Shown here: in pieces, positions 16,169 to 25,301 of the stretch
Numbering within the stretch: the stretch's first letter is position 1
Layout of the letters: each line of letters begins with the position of its first letter
Source: Foliimonas ilicis
GTDB lineage: Bacteria > Pseudomonadota > Alphaproteobacteria > Rhizobiales > Rhizobiaceae
Direction of reading: 5' to 3'
Length of the DNA stretch: 64,000 nucleotides
Assembly: GCF_039939195.1 (NCBI RefSeq)
Contig: NZ_JBDUUH010000017.1
Location: 1-64,000, forward strand
Notes under the pieces: generated by a model
The model's input: the letters and a program-made list of their open reading frames with translations, nothing else
Told to the model about the DNA's origin: nothing
Database searches by the model: none
Program-made: the position numbers and the translations under genes

Positions 16169-16867
16169 ATGAGCACGACAAACGGGAGTTATCTAGTAGG
16201 AACTGTCGGCGCGTTGGATCAGGCCTTGTCAGATAGCGATCTCTTCGCACTTTTGTTCGACAATTGTATCGCCGACACGATGCCGAGCGGCAAGCACCTG
16301 TTCCTGCAAGAAGACAGGTCCGACCGGATCTTCGGGCTCATAGAAGGGTCGGTCGAAATATCGATTTATTCGATCGACGGTCAGAAGCTCGTCGCCAATG
16401 TGCAAATGGCGCCAAGTATCATCGGTGAGATTGGAGCGCTTGACGGAGGTTTGCGTACCGCCACGGCGATCTGCCGCTCGGACTGCTTTATCGTTTCGCT
16501 GGATCGACTGCAGTTGTTGCGACGTATTGAGGAAAACCCGCTGCTCGCACGTTCGATTCTGCAACTGGTCTGCAAGCGAGTACGATGGGTGACGGAATCG
16601 CTGGGCGATCATGCGTTCCTCAACATAGAGGGCCGTCTTGCCAAGCGGCTGCTCCTGCTGAACAGCATCCTTGCCGATCCATCTGGATGGATCGGCATAT
16701 CCCAAAGCGAGATTGCCGAGTTCCTCGGCGCGACGCGCGAATCGGTTAACAAGCTCCTCAATGGCTGGAGGAGCCGTTCGCTCATCGACGTGCGTCGCGG
16801 CCGCATCAAGATCATTAATTCGCGTGTCCTACGCCAGCTCGCCACCGAGGGCAGTGACACCTGCTGA
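16169..16867 (+). CDS. Crp/Fnr family transcriptional regulator with cyclic-nucleotide signature
   Basis: 232 aa. Residues 20-135 are a cyclic-nucleotide-binding beta-roll, followed by the long dimer helix and a winged helix (ISQSEIAEFLGATRESVNKLL, about 175-195). The phosphate-binding cassette reads GEIGALDGGLRTA: Glu87, Arg96 and Thr97 occupy the positions that contact the cyclic phosphate and ribose in true cAMP/cGMP receptors, so nucleotide binding is plausible. No Fnr-type cysteine cluster. The start at 16169 gives the usual family length; the frame is open back to 16013 but those residues are unlike the family, and neither start has a clear ribosome site. It faces the P450-peroxidase gene and lies near a nucleotidyl cyclase gene, suggesting one signalling unit. 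Confidence 0.82.
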   Translation: MSTTNGSYLVGTVGALDQALSDSDLFALLFDNCIADTMPSGKHLFLQEDRSDRIFGLIEGSVEISIYSIDGQKLVANVQMAPSIIGEIGALDGGLRTATAICRSDCFIVSLDRLQLLRRIEENPLLARSILQLVCKRVRWVTESLGDHAFLNIEGRLAKRLLLLNSILADPSGWIGISQSEIAEFLGATRESVNKLLNGWRSRSLIDVRRGRIKIINSRVLRQLATEGSDTC

Positions 16868-16948
16868 CCTTGGGAACGGTCTATTCTAACTGCCCTGTCT
16901 GTTTTTCAAGAGTGATGATCTTCTCAAAAACCGGCTCCGCTTTAGGGA

Positions 16949-19900
16949 TCACGCTCTCGACAACATATAGCGCAGGGCAGATCGGCTTGGCAGAAAAAAA
17001 TATCCCCCTCCCCGCGTGGTGACGAAGGAAGGCATGCCCTGCAGAGCGATCGCGCCCTCCCATCTGGGAACGGCAAACCGCCCGACAGGATCTCCTACCT
17101 CGTCCACCGTCTGGTTGCCGATCAGGGGATCCTTCTCGTCTCGCAATCCATGAAAATTGCTGGATGCCATCCAGGTCTGCTGGATGAATTCATACTGCCG
17201 CTCGATATTGGCGTTGACACACATGAAAAGCAGGCCCTTTTCCTGCTCGCCGTTTTCGCCGGGCATAGAGTAGGTGCGGCCCACGCGCAGGATTCGATGA
17301 CGCCTGGTGATGCGCATCTGCGTGTCGAGATCGGTGTCCAGCGAGGCGCGCGGATTGGACCGGCGTACATGAGCTCCCAGCGGGCATTTGAGGCCTTGCG
17401 GATCCTCGGCACCGAAGGTGAAATCATTGTCCGGCTGGCCTCCTGCAGGTTTGCTTGGGCTGCTAACGAGAGATGAGCCGTCCTTCCAGCGCCCGACGAT
17501 GCGGGCAGCAACCCAATCCGGTGTCACTGGATCTCGCGTCAGCTTCGAGATGTCGTCCGCAGCGTGCCGGCAATATGCGTCGAAGCGGTCGATATGCTGC
17601 TGGAGTTGCCGGACGACGACGAAACTGCCATTGCGCCCGAAATCGTGCAACGGGGCATCATTCGTAATGGCACCGTTGGTGTCGGTAGCACGGAGAATCC
17701 CAAGCGGGTCGGCGCCTCCTGACACAGTTGGGGTCGGAGGATAAAAACCGTGTTCGTCCCGATAGCCGAACAGGAATTCTCCGGCATTGACGCGATGCAG
17801 GGCGTTTGCAGACCTGCCGGATTGACGTTCGGTTCCGCGGATAACCGGTTGCGAGATGCCATCCGCGAAGCCGAAATGGTCCTGCGCCTTCGACCAGCCG
17901 GCACCCGACTGGCCGGGGTCGGCACGAATAACGGTCAGGTCGAGTTCCTGCACGATCGGGATGCCCGCGTCGCTCGAAATTGCCCCCAGTGTCGCAACCA
18001 TGCTTTCCAGCACGGCAGGGCTCTCCGCATAGCAATTGACAATGACATCAACCGGATTGCCATCTGCACCCCACAGCCATTTACCGGGATCGTTCGGACC
18101 CGTGTCGTCGAGCACGCGACTGCGGTATGGGTTAGTCATCCCCTGCCTGAAGGCGAGAGGAAAGGTGGCCAACGGGTCCTCTCCGTCGATTTCGTTCAAG
18201 CCGAGTCGTTTCAGGCCGTCCGGACCGAAAAGCGCGATCATCGCACTGTGAAGCGGTGGAGAATCGCCAAAGGATAGGTTGCTTGCGATATGGCCGAGCC
18301 AGTCCCTGCGCCGACCGCTGTTCAATTGCGGAGGTATGTGAAAGGCCAGCATCCTGCCATGCGACAGGCGGCCCATGGGACCGAAGACGATCGACTGGAT
18401 CTCACCCTGCTCCAGCATCTCTTCAGGCACCGCATCGGGAAGCAGAAGGCGCTGCACCCTGTTGAGCCTTGTCCCTGGCAGGCGTTCCGTCGATGAGATC
18501 AGGCTGATCCAGTCGCGCGCGTCGCTGAGTCTTGCCGAGCATATGCCTTGCCGGATCAGTGCGTTCTTGCGGATATGCGTGGTCGAAAGGTGCGGATAGG
18601 CACTGTACCAGAAGCCCGTCGGGACTTGTTGGGTTCGGGCCCAGCGCTTGAAGCGATCGCCATCGCGTGCGCCATAGAAGAACAGGAATTTCGTTGGTGG
18701 AAAACCCTCCGTATTGCTCCACACGCCGGTAAGGCCTTTGGAGGCTTTGGTGATGAAATCTTCCAGATAACTTTCCCAGCTACCACCATAATTGCTGAGG
18801 AAAACCAGCTTGTCGGTGCCCGCTATGCTGACCCAACGCGCGAAATGGATGGTGCCAATGTTCGACAGAAAACCCGGCCGAAAAAGATGGGTGGCGGCGA
18901 TCGAGATCACATAAAAGGTGAACCGAAGAAGGATGCGTCGGAGAAGTCCGGGCTTGAGGGTGGAAACGGCTGTCATATGGTTCTGCAGGCCGCGATCTTC
19001 GCGCTTTTGCAGCTCCTCCAGACGATCCAGCGGAATGGACTGGGTCGACGGCACGGATGCCTCTTCGATGCGGCGAAGCCAGATTAGCGCAAGCGCGATT
19101 GCGATCGACAGCGTCGTTAGAATTCCAAGCCCGGAAAGCACGAAGGCTGTGCCGACGCGTAAAAGAAAATGCGGCCAAGCCTGCGTGGGATAGAAGAGCA
19201 GATAATAGGTAAGCGCCCAGCATAGCGCATAGATAAGGCCACCGGTGACATAGACCGGCCACGCCAAAAGCGTGCGCTGAACCGCGTTCCACGCGCCCTT
19301 GGGAGTATCGTCCAGCGCATTGGCGACAGGAACGAATGCTCCGGCGAAATCCGGGTTTTGACGCATCCTTTCGCGCACTTCGTGCAGGACGGCTGGCGCG
19401 TCACTCCCTGGCTTGGCGGAAAGCTCCTCCACGATACGCATCGCCGTCTTGGCCAGCCTGTCCTCTCGCTTGATGCGCTCAACCGAGTGGCCGGGCGTAC
19501 CGCTGAAGACCAGACCGTTAAGGCTACCGAAAACCGGGGATATATCCTGAGCATGCCGGTCCATGAAGGCAATGAAGTCATCCCCGACCGGGTCGGTGGA
19601 GGCTTCCGCAAAAATCTGCCTTACGAGGTCTCCCATCGCCCGGTCGAAGGCGTGGAGAACGGCATTTTTGCTTCCGTCTCCCGCCATTTCCAATAGGAGA
19701 TGATACTTTGAGCTACCATCCGAATTGGCGCCAGTCTCAATGATCGACATGGAAGCAAAATGAATTGTGCGGACAGCGTCGAGACGCCTTCTGATTTCAC
19801 CGGTGGAAGGATTACCCAATGCGTCGAGGCGTGCCTGAACAGTTTCCCTGCGAACACTATCCTTGACCGGCATGATCACCGTTATCATCGACTGTTGCGC

Positions 19901-21205
19901 GACCGGGTCGAACTCAACCATTATCCTGTCTGGATAGGGGCCAAGCCGCTCGAGCCTGCCTTGCCTTCCCTTGACGCGACGAAAACCCGGCCGTGAAAAC
20001 AGCGCTCGAAAGCATTCGGCAGTCTGAACGCGCGCCAAAATGGCACCTATGCATTTGTGGATGCCGTGGCCGAAAACAAGGGATTCCTGGTCGGGACGGC
20101 CCGGCTTGAAGCTCCATGGATCGGCCACGTTGCGCTCGTCAAACATGGCCGAGCGTGTCGCCGGCCAGATGACCGTATCTGCCTTGATCGCGTAGGGTCG
20201 TTCGGTGCCGCGACCGATCTCGTGCGCTTCCCGGGCATAGCGCCACGGGCTGACCCAGATCGGCTTGAACCGCATAGCTTCCACGATCGCCTTATCCAGA
20301 CGCCTGTCGTCCCCGGCATTTATGGCAGCCCTTACCTCATCGAAAATCTCGGCGCGCGAGAGCATGACATCGAGGCAGTTGCCGCCGCCCAGAAGTGTGG
20401 TCGGGCCGAAGCCGGTGATCATGCCCAGCATGATCGCGTGTATGTCGGCTCGCTTGATGCGGCCCTGCTGCATCGCTGCAACCAGCCGGTCGAGCGGCCT
20501 CTCCTGAACTGCTCCGCCAGCCAGCACCGCATCTATCGACTGCTCGATGGCTGTTTGCATATGACGCGAAGCGGCAATCGCCAATTCCCTCGCGGTCCGG
20601 TTGGCAGTCGGATCGCCGAAGAACAATGTACTGAGCGCGATATTCCAGTCAGCGAATTCGCCCTCATCCTCAACCTTTACGCCATAATAGTCCCGACAGA
20701 TCGCCGAGGAGACGATGCGGAACAGGTCCTTGGCCGCATTCAACTGTGTGTCCGCTGAATCGACGATCGCCTTGGCGCGCGCTGCAGCTATAGGGCGGAC
20801 GCGTTCTTCCACCTCGCCGGGCGGGAATGCGCTCAGCACGACCGATTTCAGACGTCGGTATTCCTCTCCGTCCGGCATGCCGAGAATGAAATTGGCACCG
20901 CCGGCGAATTCGATCATCTCAGGCCCGTAAGGCGTTTCAAAATCGGCTTGCCGTTCCAGCACCTCGCGCACATCGGCGCTGCGGGTCAAAAGGACGAAGC
21001 GTCCGCAGCGTGCTCGCGGCCAGAATTTCCTCAAAAAGCCCAGCCACCAGTCGGGGTGCTCGAAAAGATGCCCGATCGCTCGCGCGCGCCAACCGTGGGA
21101 TCGTATGCGCTCGATATCGAAGGCTGGAACCTCCGCGTCGATGGGAAGCTCGGCTTGTGCCTTCGCTATCCCCTGGAAATATTTCGGGCTGCACTTGAAC
21201 ACCAT
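16949..21205 (-). CDS. Giant fusion: cytochrome P450 - membrane hairpin - DyP-type peroxidase
   Basis: 1418 aa in one uninterrupted frame, with ribosome site GGAGGGG before the ATG. Residues about 1-436: cytochrome P450, with EAMR (309-312) as the ExxR element and the haem cysteine Cys385 in FGHGIHKCIG. Residues 440-640: linker region with an RTIHFASMSI strand. Residues 646-711: two transmembrane helices. Residues about 784-821: a second TIHFARWVSI element. Residues about 930-1418: DyP-type haem peroxidase, with FGFADG (1111-1116, the GxxDG motif), the proximal His1279 in CPLGAHVRRSNPR, and RHRILRVG as the likely distal-arginine region. Two haem sites on one membrane-anchored chain are expected. 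The P450 I-helix (GFGPTTLL) lacks the usual acidic residue before the threonine, as in P450s that use peroxide or rearrange peroxides. It follows the nucleotidyl cyclase by 81 nt on the same strand. Substrate unknown. Confidence 0.92.
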   Translation of the reverse strand: MVFKCSPKYFQGIAKAQAELPIDAEVPAFDIERIRSHGWRARAIGHLFEHPDWWLGFLRKFWPRARCGRFVLLTRSADVREVLERQADFETPYGPEMIEFAGGANFILGMPDGEEYRRLKSVVLSAFPPGEVEERVRPIAAARAKAIVDSADTQLNAAKDLFRIVSSAICRDYYGVKVEDEGEFADWNIALSTLFFGDPTANRTARELAIAASRHMQTAIEQSIDAVLAGGAVQERPLDRLVAAMQQGRIKRADIHAIMLGMITGFGPTTLLGGGNCLDVMLSRAEIFDEVRAAINAGDDRRLDKAIVEAMRFKPIWVSPWRYAREAHEIGRGTERPYAIKADTVIWPATRSAMFDERNVADPWSFKPGRPDQESLVFGHGIHKCIGAILARVQTAECFRALFSRPGFRRVKGRQGRLERLGPYPDRIMVEFDPVAQQSMITVIMPVKDSVRRETVQARLDALGNPSTGEIRRRLDAVRTIHFASMSIIETGANSDGSSKYHLLLEMAGDGSKNAVLHAFDRAMGDLVRQIFAEASTDPVGDDFIAFMDRHAQDISPVFGSLNGLVFSGTPGHSVERIKREDRLAKTAMRIVEELSAKPGSDAPAVLHEVRERMRQNPDFAGAFVPVANALDDTPKGAWNAVQRTLLAWPVYVTGGLIYALCWALTYYLLFYPTQAWPHFLLRVGTAFVLSGLGILTTLSIAIALALIWLRRIEEASVPSTQSIPLDRLEELQKREDRGLQNHMTAVSTLKPGLLRRILLRFTFYVISIAATHLFRPGFLSNIGTIHFARWVSIAGTDKLVFLSNYGGSWESYLEDFITKASKGLTGVWSNTEGFPPTKFLFFYGARDGDRFKRWARTQQVPTGFWYSAYPHLSTTHIRKNALIRQGICSARLSDARDWISLISSTERLPGTRLNRVQRLLLPDAVPEEMLEQGEIQSIVFGPMGRLSHGRMLAFHIPPQLNSGRRRDWLGHIASNLSFGDSPPLHSAMIALFGPDGLKRLGLNEIDGEDPLATFPLAFRQGMTNPYRSRVLDDTGPNDPGKWLWGADGNPVDVIVNCYAESPAVLESMVATLGAISSDAGIPIVQELDLTVIRADPGQSGAGWSKAQDHFGFADGISQPVIRGTERQSGRSANALHRVNAGEFLFGYRDEHGFYPPTPTVSGGADPLGILRATDTNGAITNDAPLHDFGRNGSFVVVRQLQQHIDRFDAYCRHAADDISKLTRDPVTPDWVAARIVGRWKDGSSLVSSPSKPAGGQPDNDFTFGAEDPQGLKCPLGAHVRRSNPRASLDTDLDTQMRITRRHRILRVGRTYSMPGENGEQEKGLLFMCVNANIERQYEFIQQTWMASSNFHGLRDEKDPLIGNQTVDEVGDPVGRFAVPRWEGAIALQGMPSFVTTRGGGYFFLPSRSALRYMLSRA

Positions 21206-21286
21206 GGACGCCCCTCCGAGTCAAACCACTCCAGCAATCCGTCTTCCGTCACACCTTCTCTATGAAAAACTTCACATTGGCAGACC

Positions 21287-23059
21287 TCATCGATCAGCCA
21301 ACTCAAAATTATCGATGATCCCCTCGTTGATGGACTTGTCGCGAAAGGGAATCCACTCGATCCATTTGCGTTCGAACTCGGGATGGCGCGCGTGGAAAAG
21401 CCTCGATTCCTGCCGTGCTTCTTCGAAGCGTCCGCTGCGCGCCAGGGCGCCCGCCTTGAGATAGCTTGTATAGAAATAGCTTGGAGCCAACAACAGTGAA
21501 CGGTCAGCGGCCTCGATCACTGCCGGCCAGTTGCTGTCAATCGTGTGAGCGACCGCCAGTTCGCCGATATTGTGAAAGAGGTATGGCTCGAAGGGACTAA
21601 GCCTTATCGCTTCCTTCAAATTGCGGATCGCCTCGCGCGGTTCCAGAAGCAGAGCTCTTGCGCTCCCGAGACCCGTATGTGCGAGGGAAAAGCTTGGATT
21701 AATGTCGATGGCCTGGCGAAAAAGATCGATGGCCGACTGCGGACGCGCTTCCAGTATCTCGACAAAGCCAAGATAGCAGTAGGGCCGCGCGTCAAGGCTG
21801 TCCATGAGCGAAGAGCGCCGTGCATAGTTGGCCACGATCCTAAGTTCATCGCGGTCAGCGAAATTTAGCCACGCCTTCCACAGATGCCACCAGGCCAACT
21901 CGTTGAGCACCGCGCTCGAATTCGGGTCCTCGCCATAGGCCTGCCCGAAATATTCGAAGGCTTTTACCGTATCTTTCGAGGAACGCCGTTGCATATGCCA
22001 GCGCCCGCGGCGCAACAATTGCCAGGTCGACAGGGTTTCCGGCGGAACCTGGAACGTCCTGACCTGCTCGACATGATCGACTTCGCGCTCAAGGCGGGAG
22101 ACTATCTCACCGCCCAGATCGTGTTGCAGGCGCTGCACCTCTTCAAGGCCGCGCTCGAAACGTCCTGCCCAGATGACGCGCGAGTTGGAACCGTCGGCCA
22201 ACGATGCGTTGAGGATGATCCTTTTAGCGTCGCCGGATACGGACCCCGAGACCACGTAACGCGCGCCGAGCAAGTGTCCGACTGCAGTTATCGTAAGCGC
22301 AGGTTGACGGAACTGAAAGCTTGAATCACGCGCGATGACCGGAATCGACCTCGTATTGGCGACGCCCAACAGGATGTCTCCGGCAATGCCGTCGCACAGA
22401 TAGGCAAGCGCTGGATCGCCAGTCATATTTTCAAAGGGCAGGACAGCCAAGGCCGGAAGATCGTCGGTTCCAGCCGGGGCGTGGAACCTGTCCCTTCCGA
22501 TCCGAAAATCCGGCAGACTGGTTACGTTCTGGCCGCTTGGGTCGGAGATAAAAACGTGCACCGGCAGGGAGATATTCTTCAGCTGAAAGGGGCCTAGATC
22601 CGTGAAGTGGACGTCGAACTGCTCCGTGAGTTGGGAATAGGCGGTTTCGGCCAACGCCACGCCCCCGTGAGGCGAAAACTCCTGAACCCGTGCGGCAATG
22701 TTGACCGTATCCCCAAAAACCCCGTCATCGCGGATCACCACGGAGCCAGCGCTTATGCCCGTGCGAAACGGCATCACCTGCTGTCGGTCCACGCCAGCAT
22801 TGACTTTACCAATTTCCGTCTGGAACCGAACCACCGCGCTCAGCGCAACGATAGGATTGCCGAAAAGCGCCATTATGCTGTCACCAGCCGCACCGAATAT
22901 AGTGCCGCCGGCACGCTCGACGCTCTCGACGATAAGAGCGCGGCGCTCGTCGAACAACCGGAGCGCTGCTTCCTCGTCAAGATTCATCAGTCTCGAAAAA
23001 CCGACCGCATCTGCCGAAACGATGGTCGCGATCTGGCGTGGATGACGCTGCTCAAGCAT
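21287..23059 (-). CDS. Class III adenylate/guanylate cyclase with TolB-like and TPR regions
   Basis: 590 aa. Residues 8-175 form a class III cyclase domain: the metal-binding Asp17 (SADAVGFSRLM) and Asp60 (AAGDSIMALFG) and the transition-state pair Asn120/Arg124 (GDTVNIAAR) are all present, so it should be active and make cAMP or cGMP. Next comes a TolB-like nucleotide-cyclase-associated region (LAVLPFENMTGDPALAYLCDG) and TPR-like helical repeats to the end, an architecture common in rhizobial cyclases. There is no transmembrane helix. The frame is open to 23107, but the start at 23059 (MLEQRHPRQIATIVSAD) matches the family N-terminus; neither start has a strong ribosome site. It is upstream of the P450-peroxidase fusion in a likely two-gene operon. 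Confidence 0.87.
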   Translation of the reverse strand: MLEQRHPRQIATIVSADAVGFSRLMNLDEEAALRLFDERRALIVESVERAGGTIFGAAGDSIMALFGNPIVALSAVVRFQTEIGKVNAGVDRQQVMPFRTGISAGSVVIRDDGVFGDTVNIAARVQEFSPHGGVALAETAYSQLTEQFDVHFTDLGPFQLKNISLPVHVFISDPSGQNVTSLPDFRIGRDRFHAPAGTDDLPALAVLPFENMTGDPALAYLCDGIAGDILLGVANTRSIPVIARDSSFQFRQPALTITAVGHLLGARYVVSGSVSGDAKRIILNASLADGSNSRVIWAGRFERGLEEVQRLQHDLGGEIVSRLEREVDHVEQVRTFQVPPETLSTWQLLRRGRWHMQRRSSKDTVKAFEYFGQAYGEDPNSSAVLNELAWWHLWKAWLNFADRDELRIVANYARRSSLMDSLDARPYCYLGFVEILEARPQSAIDLFRQAIDINPSFSLAHTGLGSARALLLEPREAIRNLKEAIRLSPFEPYLFHNIGELAVAHTIDSNWPAVIEAADRSLLLAPSYFYTSYLKAGALARSGRFEEARQESRLFHARHPEFERKWIEWIPFRDKSINEGIIDNFELADR

Positions 23060-23271
23060 AGAGCTAGAATTCCGAAGATGAGGCCCCGCGAGCCAGCCTA
23101 AGATCATAAATTGCGATATTTACTGACTTAACTGATTTGATCCCAAATTTTCGCCTGTGTCACGTGTGTTCCCATGATAACGGCGCCGCCTCTTATCGAG
23201 CAACTGAACTGCTTAGTTTAAGGCGTTTAAATTTGGCCCAAAGAATGTGTAGGCCTGTTTCAAGGGAACCA

Positions 23272-24177
23272 TCAAACCAACTCTATTGCCCTATCCCATT
23301 CCGGGACAGTCATCATTGCGCGCCCTCGCAGAAAGAGTATGTCGGCATATTTGCCGAAATCGAATGGTATGCTCGATGTCCGACTTTGATAGGTGGCCCA
23401 GCAACCCCACACCACGCATGCAACGCCAATATAAAGGTAAACACGCGCAGCCGTAGCGGCGTCTGCCACGCCGTCATATAGTTCCAGCGTTTTTACTATA
23501 TCGCCTTTTCCAATGAAAATAGACTCGAACGAAAACATGGCGATGTCCCAATAGGGATCGTTACCTGACGCGTATTCCCAGTCGATAATCTTAACGTCGA
23601 GCGCGTCATTGACCATGTAGTTGTAGACATAGCCATCATTGAAGCAGGCACATGTTTCCATTCCTGCTGCAAGTATTGCGTCCCTCGCACGGCCGACCTG
23701 CCAGAGGATATGGTCCATGTCCTCTGGCAGATCGGCATCGATCTTCTTCAGCCGTGCAAGATGCTCGTCTAACTGGTCGAAGCCCGTCTTTGTTCTCGAC
23801 ATAGACTGGCTTCGGTGGATTTCCTTGTAAGCTTTCAATACGTTCGCGCGGACGATGGGGTTCTGCAAATCGATGACGTTGCAGCTCCTGAAGCCATGCA
23901 AAAACTCGTAGACTTCGATGCCGTCCGCCTCATCGTAGAACAGCAGCTGCGGCGCGTAACCCGTTTTCGCCGCCTTGATCGAAGCCTCATGAGCAAGCTC
24001 TCGATCAATTAGGTTTTCAGTCCCCGGCCCGTGAATTTTTAAAAAGAAGATTTCGTCAGTATCGTCGAGACATATCCGCCAATTCACATTGGTGATACCA
24101 GACGTGATCCTCTCCGGGCGTGCCGGGCGGCCCTTCCACATCCCCGCTTTCTCGATGGCTTGTTCTATCGTGATCAT
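23272..24177 (-). CDS. Phosphotransferase of the choline/aminoglycoside kinase fold (second of a pair)
   Basis: 301 aa, similar to choline/ethanolamine kinase-like proteins. The nucleotide-binding N-lobe is seen in ITSGITNVNWRIC and the FFLKIHGPGTENLIDRE segment, whose Lys and Arg-Glu fit the ATP site. The catalytic loop reads CFNDGYVYNYM: Asp and Asn are kept, but the usual histidine two residues before Asp is Phe. The metal Asp is in IIDWEYA. The start at 24177 has AAGGGGT upstream; an in-frame start at 24228 would overlap the previous gene. Last gene of the leftward transport/hydrolase operon. It probably phosphorylates a hydroxyl group of the imported compound or its breakdown product; the substrate is unknown. 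Confidence 0.8.
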   Translation of the reverse strand: MITIEQAIEKAGMWKGRPARPERITSGITNVNWRICLDDTDEIFFLKIHGPGTENLIDRELAHEASIKAAKTGYAPQLLFYDEADGIEVYEFLHGFRSCNVIDLQNPIVRANVLKAYKEIHRSQSMSRTKTGFDQLDEHLARLKKIDADLPEDMDHILWQVGRARDAILAAGMETCACFNDGYVYNYMVNDALDVKIIDWEYASGNDPYWDIAMFSFESIFIGKGDIVKTLELYDGVADAATAARVYLYIGVACVVWGCWATYQSRTSSIPFDFGKYADILFLRGRAMMTVPEWDRAIELV

Positions 24178-24220
24178 CGCTCGCACCCCTTGATCGGCAT
24201 AAACTTGCAATGTCGGTCGG

Positions 24221-25225
24221 TCATGCACGCGCCAAAAGCTGCCGCATGTCGAAAGTCTGGAGGTGATAGTTCATCCGGATCAACCTGTTGCTCGCATATT
24301 TTAGCCACTCAGGCCCAACCATGTCTTGGCTGGTCTCCGCCAGCAGTGCCCAGCAGGCCCAAAGGAGATCATCAACAATGCCGTACAGCTTCACCCTGGC
24401 AAGAACAGCTTGGTCCGGTCGGCCCAGATAAATCTCAACCGCTTCCATACGCTCCTTGTCGTTGTTGCAGAACTCAAGGCACAGAGAACCGAGATCGAAG
24501 ATCGGATCGGCATTCACCGCTCGGTCGAAATCGACGAGACGAATATGGCCATCCGGGCCGGCCATGATGTTGGATACCGCATTCTCGCCATGGATCGGAC
24601 CCAGATCAGTTCCGGCAGCGGAGAGCGCCTCTTCGATGCGCGCACTCCACTGCATGGCCGACAGAAATGGTATGGCGCCTTTAAAGGGTATCGGGCAGCA
24701 ACCTTTGGGGTTCAGATGAGGTTTAAGCCGAACGGCATAATCTCGCACGACGTCAAACGGAGAAATCGTCTTTGAAAGCTTGCCCTGCCGATGCCAGGCT
24801 TTCTTAGCCGACAGGACGGCGGATTTAAAATCTGGCTTGCGCATATCGCTCGCCAGCGCCATTCGCCAGTCCGATCCGAGCAGTTCGAAGACAAGCACTT
24901 CCTCGTTAACGTCAGCCGCAATAAGCCTAGGCGCAATCTGCGCTTCACCGGCTGCTTTCGCGGCGGCAACTGCGTCGGAGAAGCTGTAGGGGTCGAGCGC
25001 CCCGGCCCGAAACGCCTTGGCGAAAACACCAGACCTGCCGTTCGATACCGAGACCGGTGCTGAAACCGAGTCCAGACTGAGATGCATAGGCATCGCGATC
25101 GACGGAACCGGTGTGCCTATCGAAGCTTCCACACCCTGTAAATCTTGCATGGAAGCGAGTGTTTGAATGATGCGCTCGCGCGGAGCGCGCGCAGTGCAGA
25201 GTTCATCGACCGTGCCGTTGCCCAT
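24221..25225 (-). CDS. Phosphotransferase of the aminoglycoside kinase fold (first of a pair)
   Basis: 334 aa, only distantly like its neighbour. The catalytic loop is IHGENAVSNIM: His and Asn are present but the catalytic Asp of HGD is Glu. The metal-binding Asp is in RLVDFDRA. The N-lobe is poorly conserved: no glycine-rich loop stands out, although VFAKAF may supply the ATP-site lysine. Either the substitution is tolerated or this copy is a regulatory partner of the kinase at 23272-24177. AGAGGGATC precedes the ATG. It lies 76 nt after the amidase gene and 43 nt before the second kinase gene, all on one strand. Confidence 0.75.
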   Translation of the reverse strand: MGNGTVDELCTARAPRERIIQTLASMQDLQGVEASIGTPVPSIAMPMHLSLDSVSAPVSVSNGRSGVFAKAFRAGALDPYSFSDAVAAAKAAGEAQIAPRLIAADVNEEVLVFELLGSDWRMALASDMRKPDFKSAVLSAKKAWHRQGKLSKTISPFDVVRDYAVRLKPHLNPKGCCPIPFKGAIPFLSAMQWSARIEEALSAAGTDLGPIHGENAVSNIMAGPDGHIRLVDFDRAVNADPIFDLGSLCLEFCNNDKERMEAVEIYLGRPDQAVLARVKLYGIVDDLLWACWALLAETSQDMVGPEWLKYASNRLIRMNYHLQTFDMRQLLARA

Positions 25226-25301
25226 CTATCGATCCCTCTTTGCTTCTTCGGTGCTACATGTCAGCGGTTGGAGATAAGTGCAGTCTGCCGGTCGCGATTG
25301 T

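Noticed and set aside
16949..21205. P450 and DyP as two genes joined by a missed stop or frameshift
   Set aside because: One continuous frame through linker and transmembrane helices with uniform composition, no internal ribosome site seen at the junction; a genuine fusion is the simpler reading, though assembly should be checked.
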